A stretch of 64,000 bases of DNA from assembly GCF_003589595.1 (NCBI RefSeq), contig NW_020654051.1, forward strand, positions 10,222,886-10,286,885, read 5' to 3'. The notes beneath the pieces are model-generated. The model searched no databases. It was given only the letters and a program-made list of their open reading frames with translations, and was not told the DNA's origin. Below, piece by piece: positions 20,201 to 31,420 of this stretch (the first letter of the stretch is position 1; every line of letters begins with the position of its first letter). The translations under genes and the position numbers were made by a program. The stretch comes from Hyposmocoma kahamanoa (taxonomy: Eukaryota > Arthropoda > Insecta > Lepidoptera > Cosmopterigidae).

Positions 20201-23130
20201 TTTTGGGTTTAATATATATCTTATTAAACCCGAAGTTTATAATTAGAAAATATGCAAGTAGTATATAGTTATTTATAATAAAAACCATTGTACGGTGTTC
20301 AACCTTTTAGCGCACGTACAATATACATTTAATTTGTATCTGTTGTAGGAACATTTGGATGTCAGTATCGAAGGACTTGTCGCTTCTAAAGGTCACTTTT
20401 AAATTTATAATAGATAGGTGATTTGGGTCGAAAATATCCAATAAAAATACGCGATAAAATATAATTTAATTTGATAGAGTAGTAAGTATTACTTTAGCAA
20501 GATTTTTTTAAGTTTCAGTATTTAATACAGATGTTTCCGTATTTTTATTTCAAGAAAAATTTTCCATAGCTATTAAATAAGGTAGTAGTTATATTCATAT
20601 TTGGAACAAGCTTATTTTTAATTCGCTTTTCGGAGCTTTTATTACTACCCCTTTATAACCCGTGTATCACAAAGAAATAAATTTGATTTGATATTCAAAT
20701 CACGCTTGTCTTGCGAATTTAAAATGAGCTATTTGCATTCAATTTACTTGTATTCCAAATCACTTGGGCTTCTATTTAATTAGTTCGAACGCTGTTTCTA
20801 TGTGAATAATTTATATACCAAATAATTATTAAATTATATAGTTGAAGATTTTTCTAAATTTGAAATGTTTACACCAAATCAAATTTTAGGACAGTTGTCT
20901 ACGTGATAGTCTGCAAACCATTTATATAAAATACTGAGCTAAGTTTTCAAAATGGCAAGCGATGAAGCGAAATAGTAGCAAACACTGCTTTATATTATAA
21001 ATTCCCCAGAGCTGCTCTACCTATATGTAAAATATTATAACATTAATTTCTATGTGAACTTAAGCAACCTTTATTAGTCATCCCGATATTTTGACCAGTA
21101 ATGTCTCTTTTCTGACAGCTTTATAAAATTAAGTGCAAGACACGAAGCCGCACGATAATTCTAAGCCTGCGCCATAGAGTCAGCTCTAAACGTGTTTTTT
21201 ATAAAATAACACATGCGTACTCTTCCATGCTTATATATAATTTAAACGGCAATATTTGCAAATACATTTTGAACGTGTTGGAAGTGAACGTAGACAATAT
21301 TAGCTAATACTGCCCTCACCTAAATGTACTTTAAAGTTGTTTTTAACTACTTTCTGGAAACAATTTGATGTCCTTGTTTCTCGACTTCTCGATTTTAAAA
21401 TTGATAACGGTTCATATTCTATCACGCTACATCTTATGGACAGAATATAGTATCATGCATAAGTTGCAACAAATTTCCAAATCATTACACTTTTCTGCTC
21501 AGATTTTAAGAAAAGCTCTTTAAGAACACATAAAGTAAACAAACAAATTACTGTGAGGTGACGACGTGATACTATAAGGTGACGTGTCGAAAAGGTCGGC
21601 TCACTAATAAGCTCCATACTAACTGATTCGGAAATAATTAGCTAACGACTCAAACTTAAACTTTTTATATCCATGCCTTTTTCACTGCAAGTTTATTTTT
21701 AAAATTTTTCTTGTTTTGTTTTATTCGGAATAACACCTTAATAAACAGCGATTTTCAACGAATATGTTTAATTAATATTTTAATAAAGTATATGTACACC
21801 TAGCTAGGTCAATTACAGTTGTTCACATTCTCATTTTCATATAAACTAAATTATTGCAAAAATTAACACATTAAAAAGAAAAAAGTACAACATGAAGTAA
21901 AACGAGAAAAAAAAAGAAAAATGAAGCGATGTACAATTTGCAGTGTTATCCTCGTACAACGTAGTTTCAACGCTGCTGCTGTTCAAGAGAAAAAATCCCT
22001 TTATGTTCCATCGGCTTAGATTTCTACGTTACTTCAAACACATTCTGCACCCGCTCAGAAATTGTCATTCTCTGATGGTTGTATTTGTACTAAATGTCGA
22101 ATACATAATGTGGATTAAAAATGCAGAGTCAGTCTGGACCTAAAACAAAAAAATCAAGATCAATACAATATTAAAAATGAAAATTATTATTTAGTTTCGT
22201 AGCGGACAGCTGCAAAGCTACTCGCTACGTAGCATGCAAGTAACTCAAAAAAGCTAATCAAGTCGGATCGAATTTTGGTAGGTTATCGTATAGTAGTATT
22301 GTCTTTAATTTTTGATACCCAACATTACATGAATTTAAAAAAAACAGTTCAAAGTTAAGATGAATTAAAACAACATCTCAGAATTTACGCTCAAAGTACT
22401 GAATACTAAATGATAATTCCTGGAGTAAATCATGAATTTAAAATAAACGTATTTATGTATTCATTTTTCGGGAACCGGCGACAAACATACATGTAAACAA
22501 AATCAAAGTCAACATGTAAACAATTGATGAGCCACTGATAAGAGTAGTGAGCGTTAGATGTGTTCACTTCGGAGGATGTTTTGATAATGAAGTAATTAGT
22601 AAAGTACTTCAATGTGCTTTTTCAATGTACTTCGTGTACACAGTGCAGAGAGGCGTTTCTAATAGGTTTCTAAACATTGCCTCAGGAAAAAAATATGAAA
22701 TAAATTTGCCCATCTGCCCTCGGATTTTTTGCATTCCGCTATCAGAAGAATATGTAGAGGTAGAATTTACTATTTCATTATTTGAGGTTATTCTTTTGTG
22801 CTATTAAAAAATTTGACTTATATCTTTTTATATTGTTATCGGTACAGAAGGATTGCGATATGAAGGATCTTATATATTATATATCTATCTATCTGCCAAC
22901 CACAAAAATAACATCTCAATTTTATCAAGAAAATCGAAATTTTTATGTGAATTTGTGCAGGCCTCTAATATTGGTTTCTCGTCCATTACTCGAAAGGTTC
23001 TATTTACATTACTACCCGAATAAATCTACATATTTGCGCTTGGATAAAATTTATACTATATATTTGGGAATATTTATTTCCACGAACCTATCTACTCATC
23101 TCGCAGCTTTCATGTATAATCCGAGACCTA
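20201..23130. other. Long AT-rich stretch, no gene seen
   Basis: 2.9 kb with only short, Lys/Phe/Ile-rich ORFs typical of AT-rich DNA. No TE motif recognised. The part 21940-22140 is somewhat more complex but gives no clear coding frame. Confidence 0.45.
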
Positions 23131-23137
23131 AATAAAT

Positions 23138-23280
23138 AACAGGTAGACAAGGTCATCTACCGGAGAGATGGGTTGATAAAGTGTGGTTATTTGGATGATG
23201 GCTCAGGACAAAATGTAATGGAGTGCGATGGAGGTGGCCCATATACGAAGACATATATAAAACGGATGCCTGAATATTTA
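23138..23280 (+). pseudogene. RTE-like LINE ORF2 tail remnant
   Basis: Read with one frame change, it gives GRQGHLPERWVDKVW..FG then WMMAQDK..WSAMEVAHIRRHI. This matches the familiar R(R/Q)GRPP.RW.D(D/E)(I/V)..W...AQDR..WR.L.EAY segment of RTE-type elements. About 45 codons remain. Confidence 0.45.
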
Positions 23281-24206
23281 AAGTCATTCAACCCATTATT
23301 ATTATTAGCATGCCAGAGTTTACTCTACACGGGTGCGTCTCACTTATACGAAAATTAAATAAAGTAATTTCAAAACAAATACCCTTCATTTACGTGGGGC
23401 GCACTGTAAGTTTCCGGAATGAATAAGAAAAAAATACTATAAATGGTCAGAAATGAATTTATTGTTTCTCAAATTATTCTCCGTTAGCGTTAATGCACTT
23501 TTTCATACGAATGAACCAATTTTGAAAACATTTATGCCACTCCTCTGTGACAATATCTGAAACATATTTTTTATACTCTTCGACAGCCTCTTCAAAGATG
23601 AAAATCGTTGACCGCGTAACTGGTTCTTAATTTGTGGAAACAAATAAAAGTTCCAAGGTGCCAGGTCGGGACTGTACGCGTGATGGCTCATAAGGTCAAC
23701 GTTGTTCACCTTCAAAAATTCATTTGTATGGCCGTGTGAGAACTGGCTTTATCTTGGTGCAAGATGATTCGGCGTTTACGGTTATTTTTACGGAGTTTGT
23801 CAATAACTTCCGGAACACAAATGCTCGTGTACCAATCACTATTCACGGTACAACGATTTTCCAAAGCAACAGTAGCCCCGTGTCCAGTTTTATTTAAAAA
23901 AAGAAGTAATCATCCACTTAGAGGCACTTTGCACGCACACCATTTTGGTTGGTTTCGGCTTATCTCGAAGGACCCATACGCTCGATTGCTGCTTAGTTTT
24001 GGGATCGTAACTATAAATGCATGTTTCGTCACCTATTACTATGTCCCACACCAAATTTGACGCCCCTTCTGAATCTGGTAAGCATGGCATTGCACCAAGT
24101 GACGCGATCCGTTTTTTGAGCGTCAGTCAAATTGTGTGGGATCCACCGAGAGCACACCTTTTTCACACCCAAATATTTGTGTAGTATTGGTTGTATTTGA
24201 CTCATG

Positions 24207-24406
24207 TTTTAAGTTTTTGTTATGTAAATAATAAAGGATATGCAAGTATAAATGAATATTATTATATATTTAATAAGTAGAGCAAGTTTAAATGTAACAG
24301 TATATACATGAGTGACAAGAGTGAAAAAAAAAAACAAGTCAGACTGTAGCCATAGCAACCTACAGCATAGACAATGGAGAGTGATAGAATATGCATTCTC
24401 TTCACA
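24207..24406 (-). repeat. 3' LTR of the Copia element
   Basis: It aligns over its whole length with 26784-26981, with a handful of differences including a longer A-run. It ends at ..CTCTTCACA on the + strand beside the polypurine tract. Confidence 0.85.
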
Positions 24407-24435
24407 CCCTCTGCACTTTTAAGAATTTGGTAATT

Positions 24436-26745
24436 CTATTTAGAAATTCTTTTAAGTCCAATTTTTCCACTCAAATCTTCCAATCTTGGATCGTACAATG
24501 GCTTAGTGAGCATATCTGCCAATTGTGTTGTAGATGGAACTTGTTTCACTAGTAGTTCCCCGTTGGTGACACACTCACGTACAAAGAGATGCTTGAGTTT
24601 AATGTGTTTAGTACGTTTGTGATACTCATATCTTGGATTATGAGGTAGTTTCACAGCCGATTCATTGTCCAAGTAGAGTACTGGTTTTTCTAAGGAGATT
24701 ATATCCTTTAATAGGCTTTAATAGGCATTCAGCCACAATATTTCTTGTGCGGTTTCACTGGCAGCCATTATTTCTGCCTCTGCCGACGAGATTGAGACAG
24801 TCCCTTGTCTTTGGCTTCTCCAGCTTAAAGCGGCTCTGGAGTACATGCAAACGTATCCCGACGTCGATCGTCCAGTTGTTTGATCGCCAGCCAGGTCTGC
24901 ATCACTGTAGCAAACTAAATGTGGAGGTGACTTCGCCGTAAACGTAAGGCCATTGTTTAGTGTCCCTTTTAGATACCTGAATATACGTTTAACCAGTACA
25001 ACATCCTTTCTTTCAGGCGCTCCAAGGTTCCTAGACGCAACACCTACAGCGTATGAGATATCTGGTCTAGTGCCCACTAATAGGTATGCCAGTGCACCAA
25101 TGGCTTGTCTGTAAGGAAATTTTCCATTTGCTTCCTCTTCCTCTCCCGTATAATTTTCTTTCGTTATAGGAGTTGGTGCTGCCTTGCAATTAGTCAAGCC
25201 GTATTTTTGTAGCACTTTCTTTGTATAGGCTTTTTGAGAAATTGTGATAGTGTGATCGTCGCACACGTTAATTTCCATTCCTAGAAAATATGAGGCAGGT
25301 TTGGTAGTAATTTTAAATCTGGCTTTCAGTTCATCTATGAACGCGTCTCCTGCTGCAGTTGAATTATGCGCAACCAGCCCGTCATAGACATATAATCCAA
25401 TCAAGACTTTGGATCATCCTTTAATTCTAACGTATAGGCAGGGATCTGCTTCACTTTGTTGAAAGCCAACCTCTTGTAAAAACTCGGCTATGCACGAATT
25501 CCAGCAGCGCGGCGCCTGTTTCAGTCCGTATAAGCTGCGTTTGACTTTACAGACTCGTTTGGTTCCGTCGTAAAACCCTTCAGGCTGTTTCACATAGATT
25601 TCTTCTTTGACTGATCCATTAAGGAAGGCAGTTGCTACGTCAAATTGTCGCTACTTTAAATTTTCTTTAACCGCAATTGCTATTATTGCTCGAATTGTGC
25701 TAAGGCGGGCTACAGGACTAAATGTCTTGTCATAGTCCACGCCTTGTTGTTGGGAGTAGCCTTTAACAACTACCCTTGCTTTAAATTTATCTATTGAACC
25801 GTCTGGATTCGTTTTCAATTTATAAATCCATTTGCAAGGTAAAGCTTTTCTTCCTTTAGGCAAATTCACTAAATCCCATGTCTGATTTTCGTGTAGTGAA
25901 TTTATCTCACTTAACATAGCTTTGAGCCATTTATCTTAATAAGGAGATTCCATAGCTTGTTTATAAGTTTCTGGATCCTTCGGTAGGTTTTCGACTTCAG
26001 CGACAGCTTTCAGTACAAAGTCATCATACCGTTGTGGTCGCTGTATTGCTGATCTGTTTCTCAGATTATATTGCCCCAGCTCATGTGGTGGAATTTCGTG
26101 TTCAGATTCATGTTCGTTCGATTCGGGTTCAGAATCGTGATCAGGAACTTCGTAAAATTCTTGCTGTTCATCTTCCGTGTCATATTCTTGATCAATGACA
26201 CCTATTTCTTGAGTGGAATCTGGAGCAATTCGAATTGAATTTGTATCTTGTCGTTGATCTTGAGTATCTTCAATGTTCAATTCAATTGTTAGAGTGGTCG
26301 AAACAGAGTGAGTAAGATTGTCAAAATTGTTGGTAGTATTTGAGTAAAAATTTGTCTGGACAATTCTTACATCTTTGGAAATAAATATCTTGCGTTTGGT
26401 AGGAACATATACCCTATATGCTTTGCTTGTGTCAGAGTACCCAACAAATACTCCTGGAATCGCTTTAGGTGCTAATTTAGGACCTTTAGCACGACCTTTT
26501 ATAAGCACAAAAGCTTTAGTTCCAAAAGTCTGGAGATGATTGACGCACGGTTTTCTTAGTACCCATTTTTCAAATGGCGTTCTGTATTCTATAGCACTGT
26601 TTATGCTTCTATTGGATAAATAGTTCACCGTATTTATGGCTTCCGCCCATAGAAACATAGGTGCTTTGGCGTCTATTAGCATTGCTCTAGCTTTCTCCAG
26701 CAGTGTACGATTTTTGCGTTCAGCAATTCCGTTCTGGTCCTATCA
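24436..26745 (-). pseudogene. Copia pol: integrase C-terminus, reverse transcriptase, RNase H
   Basis: From 26745: NGIAERKNRTLLEKARAM, the end of the integrase core with its catalytic Glu, then the GKKP-like linker and an acidic region. RT starts near 25930: [42 protein letters not shown] (catalytic Asp) and [12 protein letters not shown]. The polymerase box YVDD is changed to YVYD in LYVYDGLVAH. RNase H follows: VCYSDADLAGD, SISSAEAEIMAA, and a tail TKHIKLKHLFVRE. In-frame stops at about 25936 and 25651 and a frame change near 25405 break it. The YVDD change alone should abolish polymerase activity. Confidence 0.9.
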
Positions 26746-26783
26746 CACCTTCTAGTGGAAAGAACCGCTACTTCGTCACCTTT

Positions 26784-26981
26784 AAAAAAGTTTTTGTTAT
26801 GTAAATAATAAAGGATATGCAAGTATAAATGAATATTTTTATATATTTAATAAGTAGAGCAAGTTTAAATGTAACAGTATATACATGAGTGACAAGAGTG
26901 AAAAAATAACAAGTCAGACTGTAGCCATAGCAACCTACAGCATGGACAATGAAGAGTGATAGAATATGCATTCTCTTCACA
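26784..26981 (-). repeat. 5' LTR of the Copia element
   Basis: Begins TGTGAAGAGAATGC on the minus strand at 26981, next to the TCATG target duplication. The inner end is placed near 26784 by alignment to the other LTR. Confidence 0.85.
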
Positions 26982-27429
26982 TCATGCCTATGCCTAAAGA
27001 TGCCCGGATCTCATGGTATGTCACATGCCTGTCTGTTTTGATCATAAGGCGCACAGCATCGTTGTTTTTGTTGTTCACAGCAGTGGACGGGCGACGATCA
27101 CGAAATTCGTCACTGAGATTCACACGACCGCGTTTGAATTTTGCAAACCAGCTATAAATAGTCGTTTTGCATGTGCTTCATCGCCAAAAGCAGTTTAAAG
27201 CCGAACAAAGCTCCGCTGAGCTGTTAAATTGCACTTAAAGACGTAGAAAATCATACTACGGAATTTTTCACGAGTTAAATCCATGGTAATGTAGACAACC
27301 AATTTCTAAAATGGCGCCACAATGTAAAATAAGTGACAAAGAGTTCCATTTTCAAATATTGTAATTACTTTTTAAATATTGTTTACGTAAGTGGCCATTT
27401 CCGGAAACTTATAGTGCGCCTTATGTATT

Positions 27430-27647
27430 TTTATTTGGACCAAAATTACACTGCCTATAATTTAACTTCATATAATTCTTATTTGATATAACATTCACAT
27501 TTTACAAAAAAAAAAATTAAAAAATATATAAAGCTCGTATTATATACTACAATCATTTCATATATTTTCAGTTTAAATAATTTTTAATCGACTTAAAAAA
27601 CAAGGAGGTTCTCAATTCGACTGTACGTTTTTTTTGTATGTGTGTTA
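27430..27647 (+). repeat. Dispersed repeat family B, left part
   Basis: The end of this segment, AAGGAGGTTCTCAATTCGAC and TTTTTTTTGTATGTGTGTTA, matches (inverted) the sequence around 42740-42770. Its continuation lies at 30758 after the pogo element. The start within 27430-27590 is uncertain. Confidence 0.6.
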
Positions 27648-27671
27648 TGGAGAGCGGGGCTGAAAGTGCCG
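27648..27671 (+). repeat. Left terminal inverted repeat of the pogo element
   Basis: GGAGAGCGGGGCTGAAAGTG followed by CCG; pairs with 30733-30757. Confidence 0.85.
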
Positions 27672-28022
27672 GGGGTAAGTTGTGCCGATTCAAATATCTC
27701 AAAAACGGAAAGAGATAGCTATACGTTCATATTACGCGGTTAATGCCTAGCGGTCTGACGTTGTAGCGCATGAGCGGCAGCCATTTCAGTTGTGTCTGCG
27801 ACTCGGGCCGAGCGGCAGTGTGTGAAAGGGTCCTCTAGCACCACGTGAGTAAATATTTTCGTGTCTATATTTTTTGGTCTCACGTTAGCATTTTTGGTGC
27901 TACGGATATGGGAGTTTTACTAACGCTTTTGTAAATTATCTAGAAGTATTAATCTATGCAAGTTTTACGTTTTGTACAGAATTTTTTTTTTACATATGAT
28001 AAAATGTCAATGTGATCGAAAC

Positions 28023-28077
28023 GGGGTAAAAAGTGCCATTCATTAGGGGTTAATTGTGCCGCGGCACAACCAACCCC
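28023..28077 (+). promoter_or_regulatory. Sub-terminal repeats and hairpin upstream of the pogo transposase
   Basis: A motif close to GGGGTxAxxxGTGCC occurs at the tip (27654-27670), at 27671-27686, 28023-28037, 28046-28061 and inverted at 28062-28077. It recurs inverted at 30513-30528 and 30535-30550. The pair 28046-28061/28062-28077 is a near-perfect 16+16 palindrome (14 of 16 pairs). It sits 39 bases before the transposase start codon. By analogy with other transposons such sub-terminal repeats may be transposase-binding sites and could let the protein repress its own gene; this is inference. Confidence 0.55.
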
Positions 28078-28115
28078 CACCTAACCTTTAATAACCTTTA
28101 TTTATTTTTTATAGA

Positions 28116-30063
28116 ATGAGAACATATAAGCGAAAGACACAGAGGGGAACTACTTCCCAGGATCTTCTTCAAAGGGCTGCGAACGCGGTCATTAAGGACG
28201 GATGCAAATTAAAGACTGTTGCTCGTAATTTGGACATTTGTCATACAACGTTGCAAAGGTACGTCAAAAAAATAAAGAGTGGACTTACTCCAACGGTTGG
28301 ATATAAACCAAGATTAGTTTTTAATGATCAACAAGAGACGTCAATGACATCATACATCCGAAAAAGCGCCTCTATCTACTTCGGCCTTCTACCTGGAGAA
28401 GTTAGACAACTTGCATACCAGTGTGCGACAAAATATGGTGTCCAAAACATTCCACCATCTTGGCATAAAAATGGTGAGGCCGGCAAGGATTGGTTGACAA
28501 ATTTTTTGAAAAGAAACCCGACACTATCGATAAGAACACCGGAAGCAACGAGTGCAGGACGCGCGACCTCATTCAACAGACATAACGTGAACCAATTCTT
28601 TGAGAAACTTGGTGATCAAATTACGAAGCATAATCTCACTCCTTCACGTATATGGAATTTGGACGAGACTGGAGTCCATACTGTGCTGAAACCTAGGAAA
28701 ATTGTAGCTGAAAAAGGAACAAAGCAAGTAGGAGCAATTGTATCAGCAGAACGTGGAACTTTAGTCACAGTAGAGCTAGCGGTAAATGCTTTAGGTAACA
28801 CGATTCCGCCTATGTTCGTATTTCCACGTCTGAAATACAAAAATCTTTTTATTCGTGACGGCCCTCCTGAGTGTGTTGGTGCTGGTAACCGCTCGGGTTG
28901 GATGACAAGCGCGGAATTCCTGATCTTTATGGATCATTTCATAAAACATGTAAAGCCTAGTCCTGAAGAACCAGTACTTTTACTGCTAGACAACCATTCA
29001 TCCCACATTAACATTAATTAATATTGATGTCATTGAAAAAGCCAAAGAAAATTCAATTATATTCCTATCATTCCCACCACATTGCACCCACCGCCTGCAA
29101 CCACTAGACGTGGGTGTCAATGGCCCTTTCAAAACATACTGCTCAAAAGCCCAGAACAACTGGCTACGAAATAATCCTGGGAAGACTATGTCAATCTACG
29201 AAATACCAGGTATAGTTAAATGTGCATTCCCGCTAGCAGCAACACCCACCAATATTTGCAATGCATTTAAAAAGGCTGGTATTTGGCCTTATGATTCGAC
29301 TATTTTTACAGACGAAGACTTTGCACCATCTTTCGTCACCGATCGGCCAATGCCAGATAATCTTCACTTACAAGAGATGATTTTACCTGATCCCTCAAGC
29401 ATGCCAGAAAGGACCTCTGATTATCACCGAGCGTCAATGATAAATGAGCCAGGACCTTCAGGTATAGAGCAATCCATCAATGTGGAATGTGGAAACGAGC
29501 CCGGTCCATCGGGTTGTCAGCAACCAGAGTCACACCATAGTTCAGAGCTTATTCCTCGCTATTATGCTCAAGCTGGTGATCACATCACTTCTCAAACAGA
29601 AGGTAACGATGCACCTTTCTCTCCGGAGTTGATTAGACCATTACCTAAAGCTCCTCCCCGTTTATTGGGACATAATAAACAACGTAAAAGAAAGTCAGCT
29701 GTTCTTACGGATACTCCGGAAAAAAATGCTTTGGCAGAAGAACAGGCTAAGAAAAAGAAAGAAAGTAAGACTAAAGTAAATGGGAAGGGAAAAACTGGTA
29801 AAGAAAACAAAAAAGAAACTAAACAAAAAAGGAAGAATGCCGCTAGAAGGAAAGTTCTCCAAGAAGATGATGAAAGTACCGATGAAGAGAACGAATTAGA
29901 ATGGTACTGCATCATATGCTGTGACTCTTACTCTAACTCTGCGCCTGGAGAAAAATGGATTGAATGCAGAGTCTGTAAGAATTGGGCACATTTGCAATGT
30001 GTTGAAAATGAAGAAACATTTGTATGTCCTAACTGCTTTTCTGATCAGTCATCTGAAGAATAG
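28116..30063 (+). pseudogene. pogo/Tigger-type transposase with C-terminal PHD finger, one frame-breaking duplication
   Basis: The ATG at 28116 starts MRTYKRKTQRG. Domains: psq-type helix-turn-helix (about 10-55), a CENP-B-like second DNA-binding region (to about 150) and the DDE_1 core with LDETGVHTV (first Asp), LLLDNHSSHI (second Asp) and, after the break, HRLQPLDVG (third Asp; about 35 residues on once the break is discounted). The tail has two EPGPSG repeats, a Lys-rich basic linker and a PHD finger (CIICCDSYSN..WIECRVCKNWAHLQC..FVCPNC, about residues 270-310 of the second frame). The break is a short ATTAA-rich duplication of about 10 bases at 29007-29022, which inserts a TAA. Otherwise both halves are clean. 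Such PHD-bearing pogo proteins are common in insects. Confidence 0.85.
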
Positions 30064-30732
30064 GTTAAGTTTTTAATTATTTTATTGCTTTAAATTATTT
30101 GACATTATGGAGACAAATTTGAGAGACTGATTAATAATATGATAATTAAGGAGCCAAGCTTAACCTTAAGTATCAAGAGGATTTTTGATTATTCTTAGTA
30201 TCGTAGCCTTTAAAGGCATATATAAATAGATCTCATTTCTATTATAAGTTTATATAGTATAATAATAACAATAAATATAGAAGATACTTTGAGTTTGCCA
30301 TACGAAGAAGAATAATAGGCAATTATTATTTGTTTTCATATTACGAACATTTAAAACTGGTAAATAGTAACAAATTTAAAACTGTTAATTTAAAGTTGAT
30401 TATTTGAAGTTGATTATATAATAAACGAACTACAGTAAATAAATATAAAGTAAACAAAGGTTTCTTATTTATAAATCCAATTTATTCCAGGTTGAAGGCA
30501 TAATATTATGAACGGCACAACCAACCTCAGCTAGGGCACAACTTGCCCCCGAGAGGGGTCTGTAGTGCCTTACGACCGCTATTCATAATAATAATGATCA
30601 ACAAAAAACTATAAAAAATACACAAAAACTTCACATACATTCGAAATCTAGGTTAAATTTTATATAAGATAGGCTACTACTACTAGCTGTAGCATTCGTT
30701 TATCCCAACTTTATTTAAGTATTTGTCAAAAT

Positions 30733-30757
30733 CGGCACTTTCAGCCCCGCTCTCCCC
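30733..30757 (-). repeat. Right terminal inverted repeat of the pogo element
   Basis: Reverse complement of the left end over at least 22 bases, with one additional G at the tip, then TA. Confidence 0.85.
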
Positions 30758-31235
30758 TAACTCCGGTATTTGTGAACGGATTTTCATGATTCTTTTTTGT
30801 TGGAAAGGAGGTACCCACTTAATTTTGAAGAAAATCATCCACCTCTAAGGGTGGCTGTTCACACATGAAGATTCATTTTTTATAAATAGCGCTTAAATTT
30901 ATTGTAAGGAGCAATTATTTTAATGGTTGATTTTGCTATTTCTCCAATTCAATGCGTTTTCCTCTCAATATACTTTGAGTAGTGAGAACCGATTTTTATT
31001 ATCTCCAGTGTCAAGTCCCGTACAGTGGCCAACTAGGGAATGAATCCGGGTTTGCTCACACCGGTAACCGATTTTAATAAAATGGTAATTATATGTACTT
31101 GGTACTTGGTGCAACGGGCTGGTATCTGCAACTCGACGACAAAGCGCCTATTTTGCGCCTATTTTGGGTAATTATATGTAATTCCACGTACTTTTGAAGT
31201 CGGTTTTTTTAGTACTCTGTACTGAGATTATTAAG
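30758..31235 (+). repeat. Dispersed repeat family B, right part
   Basis: ACTCCGGTATTTGTGAACGG, TTTTTTGTTGGAAAGGAGGT and, further on, GGTAACCGATTTTAATAAAA, ending in TTTTGAAGTCGGTTTTTTTA. The same blocks appear inverted in 42540-42770. The AAGTCGGTTTTTT end is common in lepidopteran repeats. Confidence 0.65.
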
Positions 31236-31239
31236 TGGT

Positions 31240-31420
31240 ATAATCACAGAACAAAAAAGTAACGAGAACGGACACGCTCCGCCCCTCCCTAGCCTTAAAT
31301 ACGGCATCACACAACGCACATTGACGGTCACATTGACTGAACGGCAATAAGGCTGTCGGCGAGACGGCTTTGATATTTGAATATAGTTTTCATTTATTTA
31401 TCATGAAACTTGTACGTTAA
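31240..31420 (+). repeat. Dispersed repeat family C (copy 1)
   Basis: AGAACAAAAAAGTAACGAGA, CTCCGCCCCT, GCACATTGACGGTCACATTG, ACTGAACGGCAATAAGGCTG and ACGGCTTTGATATTTGAATA recur inverted at 63185-63385 with about 80% identity. No coding potential. Confidence 0.7.

Larger units (their letters stand above)
24207..26981 (-). mobile_element. Copia LTR retrotransposon, internally deleted, nested in mariner
   Basis: Two LTRs of about 200 bp in direct orientation (24207-24406 and 26784-26981) are roughly 96% identical by eye and are flanked by the duplicated 5-mer TCATG (24202-24206 and 26982-26986). On the minus strand LTRs begin TGTGAAGAGAATGC. A purine tract (GTGCAGAGGG, 24416-24407) precedes the 3' LTR. 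Only about 40 bases separate the 5' LTR from mid-integrase, so gag, protease and the integrase core are deleted. The high LTR identity suggests a fairly recent insertion. Confidence 0.9.
23465..27284 (-). pseudogene. mariner transposase, interrupted and frameshifted
   Basis: The ATG at 27284 starts MDLTREKFRSMIFY, the usual mariner N-terminus with paired helix-turn-helix domains. It is frameshifted near 27195. The HVTYHEIRASLGIG segment ends at the Copia insertion and resumes at 24206 as SQIQPILHKYLGVKK. First catalytic Asp: GDETCIYSYD. Second: ILHQDKASSH (Asp present, Asn to Lys beside it). Third: the usual Pro-Asp-Leu-Ala-Pro-x-Asp has become PDLAPWN, so the third Asp is Asn. Several stops follow. 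Dead copy. Confidence 0.85.
23393..27425 (-). mobile_element. mariner (DD34D-type) transposon split by a Copia element
   Basis: Terminal inverted repeats: GGGGCGCACTGTAAGTTTCC from 23396 and, on the opposite strand from about 27421, AGGCGCACTATAAGTTTCC. TA flanks both ends. The transposase runs on the minus strand: its N-terminus is at 27284-26982, its remainder at 24206-23465, and the 2.8 kb between is the Copia element at a 5-bp target duplication. Without the insertion the mariner is about 1.26 kb, the normal size. Confidence 0.85.
27648..30757 (+). mobile_element. pogo-type DNA transposon with PHD-finger transposase
   Basis: Terminal inverted repeats AGAGCGGGGCTGAAAGTGCC (from 27651 and inverted ending at 30753) and TA on both sides (27646-27647, 30758-30759). 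Length is about 3.1 kb. A single transposase gene on the + strand occupies 28116-30063, preceded by sub-terminal repeats and a hairpin. The sequence on both sides belongs to repeat family B and rejoins perfectly if the element and one TA are removed. Confidence 0.9.
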
